Notes: generated by a model from the letters alone, not told the origin. A stretch of 47,805 bases of DNA from Sphingopyxis macrogoltabida (GCA_003241685.1 QFPJ01000021.1:1-47805), one strand, 5' to 3'. Numbered from the stretch's first letter, positions 1 to 8,753 are shown. Numbers and translations are program-made.

Positions 1-640
1 ATTATGCTTCCCCTGTTTCGAAGAACTGCCCTTTCGCGCAGCCCAAATGAGTTTCGGGGAAGTCGAGGACAAAAACATGCATGCCCGGAAACCGCTGCTT
101 ACGGCTTCCGAGTTCAAGCACCCAACATCCCCTACTGACATTGATTACGCACCAGAACGACTCATCCCTCAAAAATGGTTCGGGCGACGTAAAACCATTG
201 GAATTGGGCTCCCCGATTTGTTCAGATCGCCAGGATGAAGTTGATCCGGAACGCCCAAAGGCTCCTACCTTCATCCAGAAGCGGCGCTTTTCGCTTCTGC
301 CCCTCGTCGGAGCCTTGGTCGGCGCCGTGCACGTGACGCAATCGCTCGCTTGACCCTATGGTCAGGTCTTCCCCGTGGAAGCCTATTTGTTCGCTCTGAT
401 GCCGGTCCTAGCCGCGGAGATTCGATGGCGCCTGACCCAGGCACTTCGGACGGCCGTCGCAACTCCGGACGCGGCAGCGGCGAGACCTGCGGCTGCGATC
501 CGCGCTAGCCTTCTGCTCGATGTCGCAGCCGGAATTACCATCCCATCGCTTGTAGCCGGGGTGCTGGAACCATTTGCGACCGATTGACACCAGTTGGGAG
601 GTGAGACCGGCCGTCAGCACCATCCGCCGCCAAGGCCAGT
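1..640. other. No convincing gene; left edge of the island
   Basis: Several open frames of 60-90 codons overlap here on both strands, but none has a recognisable domain, a good ribosome binding site and length support at once. The longest are a minus-strand frame at 2-274 and a GTG-started plus-strand frame at 375-587. The first 240 bases look less GC-rich than the rest of the island. The stretch may be decayed accessory DNA or the remains of an older insertion. I see no tRNA, terminator or insertion-sequence end in it. Confidence 0.4.
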
Positions 641-644
641 CGGG

Positions 645-1043
645 CTAGACCTGCTCGAACGCCGCTATGATCGGGCAGTGGAGCGTGTCGGCGGCAGCGC
701 ATTGGCGCGACAGGCCCATGAGCGCGCGCCGCGCCGCATCGAGTTCGGCGATCGTCTTTTCGATCGCCGCGATGCGCGCATCGGCCAGTTCGCGCGCTCG
801 CGCGCGATCGCTCGACGCGTCGAGTTCGAGCAGTTCGGCGATCTCGGTGAGCGTAAATCCCGCTGCTTGTGCCGATTTGATGAAGCGCAGACGGCGCAGA
901 ACCGCCTCGTCGTAACGCCGGACTCGGCCTTCCGACGGGGCGCTGGCCGACTGAGGCGGAACGGGCAACAGGCCGCGGCGTTGGTAATAGCGGATCGTCT
1001 CGACATTGACGCCGCCCTGCCGGGCAAGCTGGCCGATGGTCAT
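645..1043 (-). CDS. MerR-family transcriptional regulator (mer-like, missing one sensor Cys)
   Basis: Cytoplasmic DNA-distorting activator of the MerR family, 132 residues from the ATG at 1043. An in-frame TTG at 1052 is possible but less likely. The N-terminus reads MTIGQLARQGGVNVETIRYY, the typical winged-helix DNA-binding start, followed by a dimerisation helix. The C-terminal loop carries Cys115 and Cys123, which align with Cys117 and Cys126 of mercury MerR. The residue aligning with MerR Cys82 lies in a Ser/Asp/Arg-rich stretch (about 77-85) with no cysteine. It is divergent from the glutaredoxin-MauE gene, and a MerR-type promoter lies between them at 1057-1088. MerR-like fold and role are well supported; the effector is not, because mercury MerR needs all three cysteines. 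Confidence 0.88.
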   Translation of the reverse strand: MTIGQLARQGGVNVETIRYYQRRGLLPVPPQSASAPSEGRVRRYDEAVLRRLRFIKSAQAAGFTLTEIAELLELDASSDRARARELADARIAAIEKTIAELDAARRALMGLSRQCAAADTLHCPIIAAFEQV

Positions 1044-1056
1044 GTCACGCAAGGCC

Positions 1057-1088
1057 TTGACTCCGTACTATGGTACGGAGCCTATATA
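1057..1088 (+). promoter_or_regulatory. MerR-type promoter/operator, mer-like palindrome
   Basis: A -35 box TTGACT (1057-1062) and a -10 box CTATAT or TATATA (from 1082/1083) are separated by 19-20 bases, the overlong spacer typical of MerR-activated promoters. The spacer begins inside a perfect inverted repeat CTCCGTAC-TATG-GTACGGAG (1061-1080). The GTAC-N4-GTAC core is the same as in classical mercury operators. It would drive the gene at 1124 and overlaps the start of the divergent regulator. Confidence 0.85.
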
Positions 1089-1123
1089 GCGGGAAGCGAT
1101 CGGGAATCAAGAAAGGCGAATCG

Positions 1124-1945
1124 ATGAATATGCAGGTTCAGCGCGCGAACGAAAGCGCGCCAGCGCACACTGGTGCGGCGGTTTCGGGCAAGCCGCGGGC
1201 GACCATCTATCGCATGGTGATGGAGCAGCATATCTGCCCCTATGGCCTGAAGGCGCTGCATCTGTTGCGCAGCCGCGGCTATGACGTCGAGGATGTCTGG
1301 CTGACGACCCGCGAGGAAACCGACGCATTCAAGGCGAAACATGGCGTCGCGACGACGCCGCAGACCTTCATCGAAGGCGAGCGGATCGGCGGTCTTGACG
1401 ATCTGAGGCGCCATCTCGGTCTGAAAGTCCGCGATCCTAAGGCGCTTACCTATAAGCCCGTCATCGCGCTCTTCTCTATCACCGCGCTGATGGCGCTGGC
1501 CGCCAGCCAAGCGGTGTCGGGCACGCCCTTCACAATCCGTGCCGCCGAATGGTTTATCGGGTTCAGCATGGCGTTGCTTGCCTTCCTCAAGCTCCGCGAC
1601 ATCGAGAGCTTCTCGAGCATGTTCCTGAACTATGACTTGCTCGCCAAACGCTGGGTACCCTATGCTACCATCTATCCCTTTGCGGAGGGTCTTGCCGGCA
1701 TCCTGATGATTTCTGGCGCGCTGAACTGGATATCGATTCCGGTGGCGCTGTTCATCGGGATCATCGGCGCCGTGTCGGTGTTCAAGGCGGTGTATATCGA
1801 CAAGCGCGAACTCAAATGCGCCTGCGTCGGCGGCGACAGCAATGTGCCGCTGGGTTTCATCTCACTGACCGAAAATCTGATGATGATCGCCATGGCGCTG
1901 TGGATGCTGGTCGCGCCCGCCGCCATGACAATGGGCCATTCTTAA
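1124..1945 (+). CDS. Glutaredoxin-MauE/DoxX-like membrane fusion protein
   Basis: 273 residues. Residues about 26-102 form a glutaredoxin-like domain with the motif C38-P-Y-G, so a monothiol-like active site, and the TPQTF cis-proline signature near 78-82. Residues about 110-265 form a MauE-like four-helix membrane domain ending with C232-A-C234 and a conserved VPLGFISLTENLMM segment. MauE-family proteins serve periplasmic disulfide chemistry or maturation, so a thiol relay between cytoplasm and membrane is a reasonable inference. The ATG at 1124 is preferred over the longer frame from 1070, which would begin inside the operator. It is the first gene after the MerR-type promoter and precedes the copper efflux operon by about 100 bases. 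Substrate unknown. Confidence 0.8.
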   Translation: MNMQVQRANESAPAHTGAAVSGKPRATIYRMVMEQHICPYGLKALHLLRSRGYDVEDVWLTTREETDAFKAKHGVATTPQTFIEGERIGGLDDLRRHLGLKVRDPKALTYKPVIALFSITALMALAASQAVSGTPFTIRAAEWFIGFSMALLAFLKLRDIESFSSMFLNYDLLAKRWVPYATIYPFAEGLAGILMISGALNWISIPVALFIGIIGAVSVFKAVYIDKRELKCACVGGDSNVPLGFISLTENLMMIAMALWMLVAPAAMTMGHS

Positions 1946-2047
1946 CGGGTCCGGCGTAACCACGACGGGACAGTCGGCGAACAAGTGAGCGGGATCTCCA
2001 CCCCGGTTTAGATTGACGCCAAGTTTGACAAGGATCATGCTTCGACC

Positions 2048-2410
2048 GTGAAACGCTGGCTCACCTTTCTACTTCTTGTCGGAGCCTTACTCGGCCTTCT
2101 GGCGCAGGAGACCGCATTCGCCTCGGCGCCCGCGCTCCCGTCGGCCGAGACGGCGTTCGCGGCGGCGATGAGCGACGAATGCGCGGAGATGATGGGGATT
2201 AAAAAATCCCAGAAGAGCGCTCCGTGCAAGGGCCTCACGCTCGACTGCATCGCCAAGATGGGCTGCGCGCTACCGCCCGCCGTCGTCTCTCCGGCTACCC
2301 CCCTTGCCGAAAAGACATTTGTCGCCGGCTCTTTCGATCCGCTTCCTGTCCGGCGCCTCGCCGGAAGAACATTCGGCCCCGAACCCGACCCGCCCCTATT
2401 TCTTGCCTGA
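2048..2410 (+). CDS. Small exported Cys-containing protein at the head of the cus operon
   Basis: 120 residues from a GTG start. Residues 1-26 are a clear signal peptide (KRW, then a Leu-rich core, then AFASA). The mature part holds four cysteines (C45, C60, C67, C73) and a Met pair in DECAEMMG, then a Pro-rich tail. I do not recognise a named family. Small exported proteins of this kind often open copper or zinc RND operons, so periplasmic metal binding is an inference from composition and context. The GTG has a weak AAGGA (2030-2034) 13 bases upstream. An ATG at 2038 opens only a four-codon frame overlapping this start. Confidence 0.7.
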   Translation: MKRWLTFLLLVGALLGLLAQETAFASAPALPSAETAFAAAMSDECAEMMGIKKSQKSAPCKGLTLDCIAKMGCALPPAVVSPATPLAEKTFVAGSFDPLPVRRLAGRTFGPEPDPPLFLA

Positions 2411-2474
2411 ATTGCCGACGCGCACCGGCTCGTCCCGGCGCGCGGTTTCACGCTTTTCAATCAAGGAATTCAAC

Positions 2475-2741
2475 ATGAAACCGTTTTTTGCCGTTGCCGC
2501 GCTCGCGGCAGCAACGCTTGCCGCTCCCGTCCTCGCCCAAGAACCGTCCGGCGGCCATCATGAATGGCAGACCCGCCAGGTGCCAGGGCCGAACAAGTCC
2601 AATACCACCTCGCGAGTCCGCGTCTGGGTCAAGGACAAGCCGGGACAGATGGCGCATTGCGACTGCGACATGATGAAGGTGAGTCCGGCGGACTGCATGA
2701 AGAATATGTCCGGCGACCAAAGGATGCCCCCGCAAGGGTAA
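2475..2741 (+). CDS. Small exported HxCxC/Met protein, putative periplasmic copper binder
   Basis: 88 residues. The ATG at 2475 follows AAGGAATT at 2463-2470. Residues 1-21 are a signal peptide ending LAAPVLAQ. The mature protein starts with a His pair (H28-H29) and contains the cluster M59-A-H-C-D-C-D-M-M67, then C74 and M76, M79 and M84. Such Cys/His/Met clustering suits Cu(I) or Ag(I). It sits 64 bases after its neighbour and 66 bases before cusC, in the same direction. The family is not recognised and the metal is inferred from the flanking cus genes. Confidence 0.72.
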   Translation: MKPFFAVAALAAATLAAPVLAQEPSGGHHEWQTRQVPGPNKSNTTSRVRVWVKDKPGQMAHCDCDMMKVSPADCMKNMSGDQRMPPQG

Positions 2742-2807
2742 CGGTCTTTCTTCCCCGGCGTACAGACGCCGGGGAGGCTTTCGCCCAGTCCACAGCAGGG
2801 GGACATC

Positions 2808-4034
2808 ATGCGCCCATATTTTACGGCAGCCTTGCTTGCGCTGCCCTCGGCTCTTCACGCCGAGCCGATGACGCTCGATTCGGCGCTCAGCCGAGCAGCA
2901 TCGGAGGCACCCGAACTGCAAAGCCGCGAAGCGGGCGTCGACGCCGCCCAATCGGCGGCGATCGCCGCCGACCGGCTGCCCGACCCGAAACTCAATATCG
3001 TCCTCCAGGATTTCCCGGTGACCGGACCCGACGCGGGCCGGTTCAATCGCGACGATTTCACGATGCAGGTCATCGGCGTCAGCCAGGATTTTCCGAACCC
3101 CGCCAAACGCCGCGCGCGCGCGACCCGCGCGCAGGCCGACATTGGAATCGCCCGCGCCGACGAAGCGGTCACCGCGCAGGACATCAGGCTCGCGACCGCG
3201 CTCGCCTGGGTCGATCTCTATTATGCCAAGAAGGAGCTGAAGGAACTCGACCTGCTCGATAGCGGCCTCGAGGACCTTCAATCGACCGTGACGGCGCGGC
3301 TTGCCAGCGGTGCGGCGCGCCCGGCGCAGGCGCTCGAACCCGATCAGCTTCGCGCCGCGATCAACGATCGCCGCAGCGCGCTCGCCGCCGAGATCGCCCG
3401 CGCCCGCGCGCAGCTCGCCCGCTTCACCGGCGACCCCGCCGCCGACACGCTCGGCGACTTGCCGCCGCAGTCGATCGACGAACAAGGATTGCGCGCCGGC
3501 ATCGACGCCCTGCCAAAGCTCAGAGCACTCGATGCCCGCGCCCTCGCCGCCGACGCCGAGACCGGTCTCGCACGCGCCGACAAGCGACCCGACTGGAGCG
3601 TCAACGCGGCCTATGGGCGCCGCGAGCCCAATTACGGTGATCTCGTCACGGTCGGGGTCACCGTCGACCTGCCCTTCTTCTCGAAAAAGCGGCAGGACCC
3701 CAAGATCGCCGCGCGCGCCAGCGAGGCGATGCGCGCCCGGCTCGACCGCGAGGCTGCCAAGCGCGACATCGCGGCAGCGCTCGACGCCGATCTCGCCGAT
3801 CACCGCATGCATCATGAGCAGCTCGCCAATGCACGTACGCGGCTCGTGCCGCTCGCGAAGAAGCGCGCCGAGCTCGATCTTGCAAGCTACGCCGCCGGAA
3901 AGCTCGACCTCGGGACCGCGCTCCTGTCGACTCTCGCGCTTGCCGAGGCCGAAGTCGATGCGCTGGCGCGCGAAGCCGAGGTCGCGCGCGACGCGATCCG
4001 GATCAATTATATTTATGGGGAGGCAGGTCGATGA
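2808..4034 (+). CDS. cusC: TolC-family outer-membrane channel of a Cu/Ag efflux system
   Basis: Outer-membrane factor of a tripartite RND pump, 408 residues, close to the usual CusC/CzcC length. Residues 1-18 are a signal peptide (RPYFTAALLALPSALHA). Two long Ala/Arg/Asp-rich heptad regions (about 85-190 and 290-400) are the paired OEP coiled-coil repeats, with a beta stretch after each. The start ATG follows GGGGGACATC. The stop overlaps the next start by four bases (ATGA at 4031-4034), showing translational coupling with cusB. The Cu/Ag assignment comes from the adjacent adaptor and pump, because TolC-family sequences alone do not show substrate. Confidence 0.85.
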   Translation: MRPYFTAALLALPSALHAEPMTLDSALSRAASEAPELQSREAGVDAAQSAAIAADRLPDPKLNIVLQDFPVTGPDAGRFNRDDFTMQVIGVSQDFPNPAKRRARATRAQADIGIARADEAVTAQDIRLATALAWVDLYYAKKELKELDLLDSGLEDLQSTVTARLASGAARPAQALEPDQLRAAINDRRSALAAEIARARAQLARFTGDPAADTLGDLPPQSIDEQGLRAGIDALPKLRALDARALAADAETGLARADKRPDWSVNAAYGRREPNYGDLVTVGVTVDLPFFSKKRQDPKIAARASEAMRARLDREAAKRDIAAALDADLADHRMHHEQLANARTRLVPLAKKRAELDLASYAAGKLDLGTALLSTLALAEAEVDALAREAEVARDAIRINYIYGEAGR

Positions 4035-5257
4035 CCGATGCAACATCAGCGGCGCGCTGGCGCGTCGCAATCCTGGCCACGGTGCTGATCGCGGGCGGCG
4101 GCGGTTATTGGTTGGGACAGAGCGGCAAGAGCGATGCACCAACCGAGACGGCAAGCGGCGGGCGCAAGATCCTCTACTATTATGATCCGATGTTCCCGAA
4201 CCAGAAGTTCGACAAGCCCGGCAAGTCGCCCTTCATGGACATGCAGCTCGAGCCCAAATATGCCGACGAGGGTGGCGGCGCGGCGCCCGGCGTGTCGATT
4301 GACCCGTCGGCGCGTCAGAGCCTCGGCATAAGAGTGGTCGCGGCCGAAATGGGGAGCCTTGCCGCAACCTTCGACGTCAACGGCAGTATCGATTTCAACC
4401 AGCGCGATGTCGCGATCGTCCAGGCGCGCTCGGGCGGCTTCGTCGAACGCGTCTATCGCCTCGCGCCTGGCGATGTCATCGGCGCCGGTGCGCCGATCGC
4501 CGAATTGCAATTGCCTGAATGGGGCAGCGCCCAGACCGAATATCTGAGCGTCAAGAAGCTCGGCAAACCTGAACTCACGGCGGCCGCGCGGCAGCGGCTG
4601 CGGCTGATGGGCATGCCCGAAGGCGTGATCGCCGAGGTCGACCGGAGCGGACGGACCGGCGGCAGACTGACGGTGCGCGCGCCGATCGGCGGCGTGGTCC
4701 AGACGCTCAATGCCCGTGCAGGCGTGACTCTCGCCTCGGGGCAGACACTTGCCGAAATCTCGGGACTTGGAACGGTGTGGCTCAATGCCGCGCTCCCCGA
4801 AGCGCAGGCCGGACTGGTGAAGATCGGCCAACCTGCCACCGCGAACCTCACCGCCTTTCCCGGCGAGGCTTTTACCGGGCGGGTCGTCGCGATCCTGCCG
4901 ACCGCAGCGGCGGACAGCCGGACGCTGACAGTGCGCATCGAGCTCGCCAACCGCGGCGGTCGCCTACGCCCCGGCATGTTCGCCGTCGTCGCGCTCGGCG
5001 GGGACGCCAAGCCAACGCTGCTGGTGCCAAGCGAAGCGGTGATCCGCACCGGCACGCGCAGCATCGTGATGCTCGAGAAGGGCGACGGACGCTACCATCC
5101 CGCCGAAGTGGTCGCCGGACGCGAAGGCGGCGGCAAGACCGAGATATTGCGAGGGCTCGCCCCCGGCGAGAAGGTCGTCGCGTCGGGCCAGTTCCTGCTC
5201 GATTCCGAGGCGAGCCTGACCGGTCTCACGGTTCGTCCGCTGGAGCCAGCGCAATGA
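4031..5257 (+). CDS. cusB: Periplasmic adaptor of the Cu(I)/Ag(I) RND efflux pump
   Basis: 408 residues, membrane-fusion protein linking pump and outer-membrane channel and handing metal to the pump. Residues 11-28 are an uncleaved or signal membrane segment. Residues 47-78 are the heavy-metal-binding segment with Y51-D-P-M54 and F68-M-D-M71. Met54, Met69 and Met71 have the same spacing as the metal-binding Met49, Met64 and Met66 of E. coli CusB. The barrel-sandwich and beta-barrel domains follow, with hydrophobic TLRPGMF-like segments near 310-320. It overlaps cusC by four bases upstream and cusA by four bases downstream. Confidence 0.9.
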   Translation: MTDATSAARWRVAILATVLIAGGGGYWLGQSGKSDAPTETASGGRKILYYYDPMFPNQKFDKPGKSPFMDMQLEPKYADEGGGAAPGVSIDPSARQSLGIRVVAAEMGSLAATFDVNGSIDFNQRDVAIVQARSGGFVERVYRLAPGDVIGAGAPIAELQLPEWGSAQTEYLSVKKLGKPELTAAARQRLRLMGMPEGVIAEVDRSGRTGGRLTVRAPIGGVVQTLNARAGVTLASGQTLAEISGLGTVWLNAALPEAQAGLVKIGQPATANLTAFPGEAFTGRVVAILPTAAADSRTLTVRIELANRGGRLRPGMFAVVALGGDAKPTLLVPSEAVIRTGTRSIVMLEKGDGRYHPAEVVAGREGGGKTEILRGLAPGEKVVASGQFLLDSEASLTGLTVRPLEPAQ

Positions 5258-8200
5258 TCGCACGCATTATTCGCGCCTCGGTCGCGGCGCGCGGGCTTGT
5301 CGTCGCTTCGGCGCTGATCCTGACCTTGCTCGGGATCGCCGCGGTGCGCACGACTCCGGTCGACGCCCTGCCCGACCTGTCGGACGTCCAGGTCATCGTC
5401 CGCACCAGCTATGCGGGACAGGCACCGCGGATCGTCGAGGACCAGGTCACCTATCCGATCACGACGACGATGCTCTCGGTGCCGGGCGCGCGCGTGGTGC
5501 GCGGCTACAGCTTCGTCGGCGACAGCTTCGTCTATGTCCTGTTCGACGACGGCACCGATCCCTATTGGGCGCGCAGCCGCGTGCTCGAATATCTGAGCCA
5601 GGTGCAAAGCCGTCTCCCCGAGGGCGCGCGCGCGAGCATCGGTCCCGACGCGACCGGGGTTGGCTGGATCTATGAATATGCGCTCGTCGACAAAAGCGGC
5701 CGCCACGATCTTGCCGAACTCCGCAGTCTTCAGGACTGGTTCCTCCGCTTCGAGCTTAAATCGGTTCCCGGCGTCGCCGAGGTCGCGAGCATCGGCGGCA
5801 TGGTGCGCCAGTATCAGATCATCGTCGATCCGCAGAAGCTCGCCGCGTTCGGGGTGACTGCAACCGACGTCGCCGACGCCCTCAAGCGCGCCAACCAGGA
5901 AAGCGGCGGCGGCTCCCTAGAACTCGCTGAGGCTGAATATATCGTCCGCGCGAGCGGCTATCTGGAGTCGCTCGACGACTTCCGCGCCGTCCCGATCCGC
6001 ACCGCCGCGGGCGGACTCCCGGTAACGGTCGGCGATGTCGCGACGGTGCAGATCGGTCCCGACACAAGGCGGGGCATCGCCGAACTCAACGGCGAGGGCG
6101 AAGTCGCGGGCGGCGTGATCGTCATGCGCGAGGGCAAGAATGCCCGCGAAGTCATCGACGGCGTGCGCACCAAGCTCGCCGAGCTCAAGCGCAGCCTGCC
6201 GCCCGGGGTCGAGATCATCACCACTTATGACCGCTCGGGGTTGATCGACCGCGCGGTCGACAATCTTACCTCGAAGCTCGTCGAAGAGTTCATCATCGTC
6301 GGGCTCGTCTGCGCGCTCTTCCTCTGGCACGCGCGCTCGGCACTGGTCGCGATCCTGACGCTGCCGCTCGGCATCCTCATCGCCTTCATCGTGATGCGGC
6401 TGCAGGGACTCAACGCCAATATATTGTCGCTCGGCGGCATCGCCATCGCGGTCGGTGCGATGGTCGACGCTGCGGTGGTGATGATCGAAAATGCCCATAA
6501 GCATCTCGAACATTGGGAGCGCGATCATCCGGGCGAGGAACTGAAAGGCGCCGAACGCTGGCGCGTCATCACCGACGCCGCCGCCGAGGTTGGGCCCGCC
6601 CTCTTCCTCAGCCTCCTCATCATCACCTTCTCCTTCCTCCCCATCTTCACGCTCGAAGGCCAGGAGGGACGGCTCTTCTCGCCGCTCGCCTTCACCAAAA
6701 CCTATGCGATGGCGGCCGCCGCGATCCTCTCGATCACGCTCATCCCGGTGCTGATGGGCTGGCTGATCCGCGGTAAGATACCCGCCGAACAGAGTAATCC
6801 GGTCAACCGCTGGCTGACCCGCATCTATCGCCCGGCACTCGACTGGGTGCTCGAACGGCCGAAAAAAGCGCTCGTGATCGCCGGCCTCGTCTTCGCCACC
6901 AGCCTGTGGCCGATGACCCAGATCGGCGGCGAGTTCATGCCGCAGATGCACGAAGGCGACCTCCTTTACATGCCCTCGGCGCTACCCGGCATCTCGGCCG
7001 CAAGGGCATCGAGCCTGCTCCAGCAGACGGACCGACTGATCAAGACGGTGCCCGAGGTCGAGACCGTTTTCGGCAAGGCTGGCCGCGCCGACAGCGCGAC
7101 CGACCCCGCGCCGCTCGAGATGTTCGAGACGACGATCCGCTTCAAGCCGAAGGACCGTTGGCGCCCCGGCATGACCGAGGAGAAATTGATTGAGGAGCTC
7201 GACGCGCGGGTCCGGGTTCCGGGGCTCGCCAATTTCTGGATTCCCCCGATCCGCAATCGCATCGACATGCTTGCGACCGGGATCAAGAGCCCGGTCGGCA
7301 TCAAGGTCGCGGGCTCGGATCTTGCCGGGATCGATCGCACCGCCAAGCGCATCGAAGCGGTCGTCAAGACCGTACCCGGCGTAGCGTCGGCGCTGGCCGA
7401 GCGGCTGACTGGTGGGCGCTATATCGATGTCGACATCGATCGCGCCGCCGCAGCACGCTACGGCCTCAATGTCGCCGACGTGCAAGCGATCGTCTCGGGC
7501 GCGATCGGCGGCGAGACGATCGGCCAGACGGTCGAGGGGCTCGCCCGCTATCCGATCAGCGTCCGCTACCCGCGCGAGCTGCGCGACAGTATCGGCGAGC
7601 TCGCGAGCCTTCCGGTCCTGACGCCGTCGCGCCAGCAGATCACGCTCGGCACGGTGGCCAGAGTCAAGGTCAGCGACGGGCCGCCGATGCTGCGCAGCGA
7701 GAATGGCCGCCCGGTGACCTGGATCTACGTCGACAGCCGCGGCCGCGATTTGCAGGGCCTCGTGCAGGACATCCAGCGGGCGATCGCGCGCGATGTCGAT
7801 CTGCCGCCCGGCGTCAGCGTTTCCTACACCGGGCAGTTCGAGTTCCTCGTTCGTGCGACCGAGCGGATGAAGGTCGTCGTGCCGGTCACGCTCGCGATCA
7901 TCTTCCTGCTGCTCTACCTGACCTTCCGCCGCTGGGACGAGGCGCTGCTCATCATGGCGACCCTGCCCTTTGCGCTCACCGGCGGGCTCTGGCTCCTCTA
8001 TCTGCTTGGCTATAACCAGTCGGTCGCGAGCGCGGTCGGGTTCATCGCGCTTGCGGGCGTTGCCGCCGAGTTCGGGGTCGTCATGCTCATCTATCTCAAG
8101 CATGCGCTCGCCGATCGCAGCGACGGCCACATATTGGCCGCGGTTCGCGAAGGCGCGCTGCTCCGCGTCCGCCCGAAGGCGATGACCGTTGCGGTTATCC

Positions 8201-8388
8201 TCGCGGGCCTGTTCCCGATCCTCGTCGGGACCGGCACCGGCTCCGAAGTGATGAGCCGCATCGCCGCGCCGATGATCGGCGGCATGCTCACCGCGCCGCT
8301 GCTGTCGATGCTTATCATTCCCGCCGCCTATCTGCTGATGCGAAGGCGTGCGGCTCATCCCGTCCAACCCGAAGGAGAAACGACATGA
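5254..8388 (+). CDS. cusA: Cu(I)/Ag(I) RND efflux pump, CusA
   Basis: Inner-membrane proton-driven RND transporter that exports Cu(I)/Ag(I) through CusB and CusC, 1044 residues. The ATG at 5254 overlaps the cusB stop; the longer open frame upstream is a shadow. The methionine triad that relays metal in E. coli CusA (Met573, Met623, Met672) is present at exactly these numbers here. The transmembrane-4 signature GAMVDAAVVMIENAHK includes the proton-relay Asp405, again at the same number. There are twelve predicted membrane helices with two large periplasmic loops. This is the best substrate assignment in the window. Confidence 0.96.
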   Translation: MIARIIRASVAARGLVVASALILTLLGIAAVRTTPVDALPDLSDVQVIVRTSYAGQAPRIVEDQVTYPITTTMLSVPGARVVRGYSFVGDSFVYVLFDDGTDPYWARSRVLEYLSQVQSRLPEGARASIGPDATGVGWIYEYALVDKSGRHDLAELRSLQDWFLRFELKSVPGVAEVASIGGMVRQYQIIVDPQKLAAFGVTATDVADALKRANQESGGGSLELAEAEYIVRASGYLESLDDFRAVPIRTAAGGLPVTVGDVATVQIGPDTRRGIAELNGEGEVAGGVIVMREGKNAREVIDGVRTKLAELKRSLPPGVEIITTYDRSGLIDRAVDNLTSKLVEEFIIVGLVCALFLWHARSALVAILTLPLGILIAFIVMRLQGLNANILSLGGIAIAVGAMVDAAVVMIENAHKHLEHWERDHPGEELKGAERWRVITDAAAEVGPALFLSLLIITFSFLPIFTLEGQEGRLFSPLAFTKTYAMAAAAILSITLIPVLMGWLIRGKIPAEQSNPVNRWLTRIYRPALDWVLERPKKALVIAGLVFATSLWPMTQIGGEFMPQMHEGDLLYMPSALPGISAARASSLLQQTDRLIKTVPEVETVFGKAGRADSATDPAPLEMFETTIRFKPKDRWRPGMTEEKLIEELDARVRVPGLANFWIPPIRNRIDMLATGIKSPVGIKVAGSDLAGIDRTAKRIEAVVKTVPGVASALAERLTGGRYIDVDIDRAAAARYGLNVADVQAIVSGAIGGETIGQTVEGLARYPISVRYPRELRDSIGELASLPVLTPSRQQITLGTVARVKVSDGPPMLRSENGRPVTWIYVDSRGRDLQGLVQDIQRAIARDVDLPPGVSVSYTGQFEFLVRATERMKVVVPVTLAIIFLLLYLTFRRWDEALLIMATLPFALTGGLWLLYLLGYNQSVASAVGFIALAGVAAEFGVVMLIYLKHALADRSDGHILAAVREGALLRVRPKAMTVAVILAGLFPILVGTGTGSEVMSRIAAPMIGGMLTAPLLSMLIIPAAYLLMRRRAAHPVQPEGETT

Positions 8389-8753
8389 ATAAACTCACTG
8401 CGATTACGCTCAGCCTTGCGCTCGGCGCTGGACTTGTCGCCTGCGGCAAGCAAGGCGAAGCACCGAAGACGGAAGAAAAGGCCGCGATGGCCGATGACAC
8501 AGGGACCATGGCGGCCCCGGCCGAAACGAAGCATGGCAGGGGCACGGCGACCGTGACCGCGATCGATACGGCAAAAGGCCAGGTCACGCTCGATCATGGC
8601 GCGATCGCCGAACTCGAATGGCCGCCGATGACGATGGGTTTTGCGGCGAAACCCGAGCTGCTGAAGGACATCAAGGTCGGCGACAAGGTCGCGTTCGAGC
8701 TCAATTGGGACGGCAAGGCCGGGACGATCACCAAGCTCGACAAGGCGCCGTAA
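8385..8753 (+). CDS. cusF: CusF-like periplasmic copper chaperone, lipoprotein
   Basis: 122 residues. A lipobox LVAC at Cys20 predicts membrane anchoring, unlike soluble E. coli CusF. Residues about 50-120 form the small OB-fold. His71, Trp79, Met82 and Met84 reproduce the spacing of the CusF copper site (His36, Trp44, Met47, Met49), including the cation-pi tryptophan. A Met/Glu/Lys-rich linker (21-50) separates anchor and domain. The start overlaps the cusA stop by four bases, so it is the last gene of the operon, and a strong hairpin follows at 8760-8799. Confidence 0.92.
   Translation: MNKLTAITLSLALGAGLVACGKQGEAPKTEEKAAMADDTGTMAAPAETKHGRGTATVTAIDTAKGQVTLDHGAIAELEWPPMTMGFAAKPELLKDIKVGDKVAFELNWDGKAGTITKLDKAP

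Noticed and set aside
375..587. GTG-started 70-codon frame near the left edge
   Set aside because: It has an Ala/Leu-rich composition but no domain and no clear ribosome site, and a minus-strand frame overlaps it; evidence is too thin.
2025..2038. FNR/FixK-like box TTGAC-AAGG-ATCAT before the small exported protein
   Set aside because: It matches eight of ten consensus bases but ends only nine bases before the start codon, too close for activation. It is more likely a chance match including the ribosome site.
2457..4154. Long minus-strand open frame (565 codons) opposite cusC
   Set aside because: It is antisense to a clear TolC-family gene, has Arg/Gly/Asp-rich composition with no domain, and is a product of high GC. 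The same holds for the very long plus-strand frames opposite the RND pumps and ATPase at 16641-19991, 19381-22788 and 22535-25402.
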